Source: Nageia nagi
Taxonomy: Eukaryota > Pinophyta
Reading direction: 5' to 3'
Assembly: GCA_050084985.1 (NCBI GenBank)
Contig: JBITNC010000002.1
Coordinates: 14,570,001-14,634,000, forward strand
DNA: 64,000 nt
Part shown: positions 60,135 to 64,000 of the stretch, in pieces
How positions within the stretch are numbered: the stretch's first letter is position 1
Layout of the letters: each line of letters opens with the position of its first letter
Translations under genes and position numbers: made by a program
The notes under the pieces: generated by a model
What the model was told of the DNA's origin: nothing
Seen by the model: the letters and a program-made list of their open reading frames with translations, nothing else
Database searches by the model: none

Positions 60135-61005
60135 TTAGATGTAATTTCTACTATTTATCATCAACATGACCATATTTATCACAATACTTACCATCACCTT
60201 CTTTCTTTGAAATATTAGTGGTCTAAGTTTCTTGCTTACCTTTGCCTTTATCTTGAGATTTACCTTTCTCTTTTCCTCCCCTTGAATTAGAAGCCTTCTT
60301 GTATTCATCATATTGTCTCCTTGCTTTACCATTCTCCTCTAAGTATTGTGTTTGCACACACACTTGATCAAGATTAGTAGGATTAAATAACATGATAGTC
60401 TTTTGCAAATGACTATGTAAACCTCCAATGTACTTCATTAAAGTTTGAGGATCTTTTAGTGAAACCTTAAGCAAAGTAGTTTGTTTTCTAAATTTTGTAG
60501 TGTATTCTTAAACATTTTTCCCTCTTTGTTGTCTAAATAATTGCCATTTCATCAATTGTTTATTATGATGTCCTAATGGATAGAATTGATTTCTTAATAG
60601 CTCCTTAAATTCATTCCAATAAGATATTTTCGATAAGTGTTCATGATTAAGAGTTTTTACAAAGTTTTCCCACCAAAATAAAGCATGTCCACTCATATTT
60701 GATATAGAAAAAGATATTTTATCAACATAATCTACAAAAACATGAATTTGGAAATAAACATCCAATTATTTCAGCCAATTGTTCACTTTTTTTGCATCAA
60801 TCTCTCCTCCAAAAGTAGGAATGTCAACTTTGGCCTCCACCTTGAATGGAACTTGATTTGATGAATATGATGAATTAGGTCTCCCAACTACATCATGATA
60901 TCTCTTATTGATATTTGCATTTGCTCCAAAAGCCAAAAACTCAACCAAATGACCAAAATAATTCTCCATTGCCAAGAATCTCCTTTCAAAATCAACATCC
61001 ATCAT
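60135..61005 (-). pseudogene. Gyp2 gag
   Basis: ATG at 61005 (MMDVDFERRF). VDIPTFGGEIDAKKVNNWL is followed by a stop (60766), then SGHALFWWENF and KELLRNQFYPLGHHNKQLMKW (60508-60765). A further stop leads into LKVSLKDPQTLMKYIGGLHSHLQ (60223-60474). The Lys/Gly-rich tail and a degenerate knuckle (YCDKYGHVDDK, about 60150-60185) close it. All three blocks can be read as one gag with single-base stops and one frame change. Confidence 0.88.
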
Positions 61006-61183
61006 GTTACAAATAGTAGACTTTGCTCCTCCATATTATCCATTTCAATCACTCTACCTTTCAACCAATCTTAGGATCCTCTAGAATTAATTTTGGTATT
61101 TGAGATCTCCTCCCAAACATCAAAAACCACATTATTGTGGCCTAAAATACCCTAAATTTTGGCCTTAAATTTTGCACACACAA

Positions 61184-61195
61184 GCTCTGATAACA
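61184..61195 (-). other. Gyp2 primer binding site
   Basis: Minus-strand TGTTATCAGAGC, close to the initiator-Met site TGGTATCAGAGC, two bases from the 5' LTR. Confidence 0.7.
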
Positions 61196-61197
61196 CA

Positions 61198-61923
61198 TGA
61201 TCTGTAATCATCGTATGCTTATAGGATACTCAGATCCTCACTTATAGATTTGAATGAAAATAATTAACCATTATGAGATCATTCAAATTGCATATAAATT
61301 TGAAAATTGCACAATGTGGATCACAAACTAGCAATCTCAAATACACAACAAGATAAACACAATGATTTTACCCTGGTTCACCCAATGTGGGTTAATCTAA
61401 CATGGAATTGGAGCCTTCTCTTCTTATTATCTATGGACATTACAATATTACATGCATAGATAAATACCATCAACATAAGAGAAATATAATAATCTCCTAT
61501 AATTACTGCAATCTACTATACCAAGAAGAAATAATCTCATAACTACAACAATTCTAGAATGACTCTTTGTCTTCCTTCAAACTATTATAATTATAAAATC
61601 CCAAAACTCTATAATCCTCTCTCATTGATAATCAAGAATGAGATACAACATTAAATAAGTCTCTATAAACTCCAAAATATTGACCAAGGAACCTAAACTA
61701 CTTAGTCTCCCTAAATGTCACTATCTCTTCAAATACCCCTATTAACTCATCAAGGTGCATGTCATTAGTGGCCTAAAATTAGGAATTTGCATGTTTTTGG
61801 TGGCCTAAAATTGAATGCCCAAAACTCCAGATTTTGGTCTTTGATTTGTCTCCAAGCACATATACCTTTGGATTGAGTATTACTTTTGAAAAGTTAACCT
61901 AACACATGATCCAATTTGGATCA
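61198..61923 (-). repeat. Gyp2 5' LTR
   Basis: 726 bp partner of 55869-56524. It has extra sequence near 61290-61340 absent from the other copy. AAAGG (61924-61928) follows. Confidence 0.88.
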
Positions 61924-61928
61924 AAAGG

Positions 61929-62454
61929 TAAGAGAGTAGAAAATAATACTTGCACTTACTTTAATGAATTATATAATTTTATGCAAGAACATTATCACAA
62001 ATGCTTATTTTAGCTTAGAAGCAAAAAGTAGCATAGCCACTAAGCCTCGTAGTGATTTAAATCATGGAATTACTCTAATGTTGAGGTGTGAATAGTCTAA
62101 GAGGTTTAATTTATGTGTGATGTCTAAGAATGAAACTGAATTGCCCAAGGCATCATCTATAGATTGACTAAACATATGTTGTTGATGTATATCTAACAAC
62201 TAACTAACCTTGATATGATGCTTCCACATATCCTATCTGATCTGAATGTGATCCTTGATTACTATGACTTGTATTTTTTGCTAAAATGTGCTAAGAATGC
62301 TACCGTAAGTGCTAGGATCAATTATGAAAATATATACAAAAAGCTAGCACAAGCCCTAGCTTAATAAAAAAATAACAAAGTTAGGATCTTAATACATGAC
62401 CTTTAGACTAGCTTACTGAAGAACTACTACAAGAACTTATGTGACAAGCTTCCC
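61929..62454 (-). other. Tat2 3' untranslated region, right piece
   Basis: About 530 bp without a gene between the Gyp2 target copy and the end of the Tat2 integrase. Confidence 0.6.
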
Positions 62455-64000
62455 TTATGCATAAAAGGGCTTGAAGTGCTTTGCATTGGTTAAATTATTT
62501 TTTACTTTTCCATCAAATGTTGCTAATCTATATGCATTGTTTGGATATTTTATTTTGATGATGTATGGATCTATCCAATTTGTTTCAAACTTGCTTTTGT
62601 CTTATTTTTCAACTTATGATTTATGATGATTTTCTTTGAGCACTATATCACCCATTTGGAACTCTCTTGGTATAATCTTCTTTCTATATGCTTTCTTAGC
62701 TCTTCTTTAATAAACTCTGAGATGTCCTAAGGCATGGATTTGCTTTTCATCTAAACCTTCTAATTACCTTAATCTTGATTTTTGATGCTCTTCCCAATTA
62801 ATGATGCCTTCTAGAGACATTCTTAATGATGGTATTTCTTCTTTCAATGGTAAGATTGCCTCATCTCCATAGACCAATGAAAATGGTGTACAACATGTAG
62901 TTGATTTGATGCTTGTTATGTATGCCCAAAGTGTATATATAAGCTATGAATGCCAATCTCTATGAGTTTTCTTGACTATTTTGCATAGAATATTGATCAT
63001 TATTTTATTGGCTACTTGTACTTGTCTATTTCCTTATGGATAATATGTTGATAATAACCTTTTCTTTATTTTAAAGCTCTTGTAAAATTCCCTTACTTAT
63101 TTGGTTCTGAAATTATTTCCATTATCCATGATTACATGAGATGGAATACCAAATCTTGTTATAATATTTTCAATCATGAATTTCATAATTTAAGGACCTT
63201 TAGAGGATCTTAATGGTACAACTTATGCCCATTTTGTGAATTATTATGTAGCAACTAATATGAATTTGTGTCCCTCACTAGATTTGGGATTATTCACTCC
63301 AATTAAATCCAAATCCAAAATAATAAAAGGCCAAGGAGATATCATTGTGGCCCATCACTTGAAGGATCATGTTTTAAGTTAGCATGCTTTTGACACTTTT
63401 CATATTTCTTAACATGTAAAATGTAATCCTTTTCCATAGATGGCCAATAATATCCTCGTGTTAAAAGCTTATGAAAGATGGATTTACCATTAAAATTCCC
63501 TCCATTTATGCTATCATGTATTTGTTCCATAACTTTATTTGCTTTAATTTCATTTAAGCATCTAAGTAAAGTACCATAAAGGATATTTTGTAAAGAATAT
63601 CACCAATAATGATATACCTTGTAGCAATGCATTTCAACCTTAATTTGAGGAACTTGGATTGACTTGAATTCAAAATATTTCCTTTCTTTAGGTAGCTGTA
63701 GATGTTAGCATACTATTCATATAATGGGAGGATATCACATATAAGTGGCTCTTTCTTGAATAACCCTTGGTAATTATCATCATTCATAGAAAAAAAATGC
63801 CTAAGATTGTTAATTTTGATAATGGCTTCCTCATATGCAACTAAGATAGGTGTTAATAAAGTTGCATTATCCATAGCATCTATAAAGCTATTATTATTCT
63901 TTGAAATATTTTCAAATTGAATCTATATGAAGCATCTTTGAACCATCAAAGCAACTATGTCCTTATATGGCTATAATTTCTCATCTCTTGTGTTATACAC
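62455..64000 (-). pseudogene. Tat2 integrase and preceding region, runs off the window
   Basis: Minus strand. A worn RNase H-integrase link lies at about 63700-64000 and the HHCC finger at 63342-63530 (HDSINGGNFNGKSIFHKLLTRGYYWPSMEKDYILHVKKYEKCQ). Core remnants carry many stops (62950-63330). HRDWHS..., LWAYITSI, TPFSLVYGDEAILP follow at about 62830-62980. The C-terminal GDIVLKEN and DPYIIKIKYPNNAYRLATFDG module (62460-62680) ends at TAA 62455-62457. It is clearly related to the Tat1 integrase but more decayed. The final Cys of the finger is present; the first His pair is only partly kept. Confidence 0.85.

Larger units (their letters stand above)
55869..61923 (-). mobile_element. Gyp2: chromovirus-like Ty3/gypsy element
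   Basis: 6.1 kb, LTRs of 656 and 726 bp, both TGATC...GATCA. Target copies GAAGG (55864-55868) and AAAGG (61924-61928) differ at one base. Order on the minus strand: gag, protease, RT, RNase H, integrase and a chromodomain-like tail. The LTRs differ visibly in sequence and by a block of about 45-70 bp near 61290-61340, so it is older than Tat1. All frames are broken. Confidence 0.9.
27474..64000 (-). mobile_element. Tat2: Tat-like Ty3/gypsy element, partial, host of the nested stack
   Basis: Reassembled from three pieces: 27474-28762, 55379-55868 and 61929-64000, split by Tat1 and Gyp2. The first piece holds a putative 3' LTR and a PPT, and the last holds the integrase end. The 5' half lies beyond the window, so the second LTR and the target duplication cannot be tested. 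The insertion is into the PPR relic cluster. Identity as Tat comes from integrase similarity to Tat1 and from LTR ends that both read GACACCTAAAA near the start in element orientation. Confidence 0.7.

Overview
The window is plant nuclear DNA from a large, repeat-rich genome. The evidence is DYW-class PPR gene relics, plant-type Ty1/copia and Ty3/gypsy LTR elements (including a Tat-lineage giant with two RNase H domains), a TNP2 (CACTA) transposase relic, a plant mobile domain gene and degenerate TTTAGGG-type repeats. The sequence is AT-rich. A gymnosperm or another land plant with a bloated genome would fit, but the species cannot be read from the sequence. No intact gene is present. Every coding stretch carries stops or frameshifts, and no tRNA, rRNA, CRISPR array or bacterial feature was seen.

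Layout. 1-1065: unassigned flank. 1071-12687: an old non-autonomous LTR element (about 2.5 kb, LTRs about 1 kb, minus strand). A 9.1 kb copia element (Copia-1, 1138-10246, minus) landed in its 3' LTR. Both have perfect 5-bp target duplications. 12693-19690: mostly unassigned AT-rich DNA, with a nest of palindromes and a degenerate telomere-like tract at 17.7-18.0 kb. 19700-20870: CACTA transposase relic (minus). 21150-27473: a mosaic of PPR-DYW pseudogene fragments (minus).

From 27474 to the right edge the window is one nested retrotransposon stack. The host layer is a Tat-like gypsy element (Tat2, minus) whose putative 3' LTR is 27474-28247 and whose integrase reappears at 62455-64000. Two elements interrupt its 3' region. 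Tat1 (28763-55373, minus, perfect AGAAC duplication) is about 17.6 kb without its insert. Gyp2 (55869-61923, minus) is a chromovirus-like element. Tat1 is itself interrupted between protease and reverse transcriptase by Copia-2 (39359-48358, plus, 9000 bp).

How the parts work together. Tat1 carries a gag with a roughly 500-codon N-terminal extension, protease, reverse transcriptase, two RNase H domains and integrase. It also has an unrecognised ORF with a duplicated domain downstream of pol, and on the opposite strand a two-exon plant mobile domain (PMD) pseudogene. Copia-1 and Copia-2 belong to one family. Each has a leader of more than 3 kb, and Copia-2 has a tandem hairpin array between its pol end and 3' LTR. 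Copia-2 also carries PPR gene fragments in its leader. By-eye LTR divergence (about 2% Copia-2, 4% Tat1, 5% Copia-1, clearly higher for the short element and Gyp2) agrees with the nesting order.

Most worth a second look: the covarying hairpin array (47037-47397, with a cousin at 2263-2286), the duplicated-domain ORF (34417-35637), the antisense PMD gene (30240-32654), and the PPR fragments inside Copia-2 (40618-41035).
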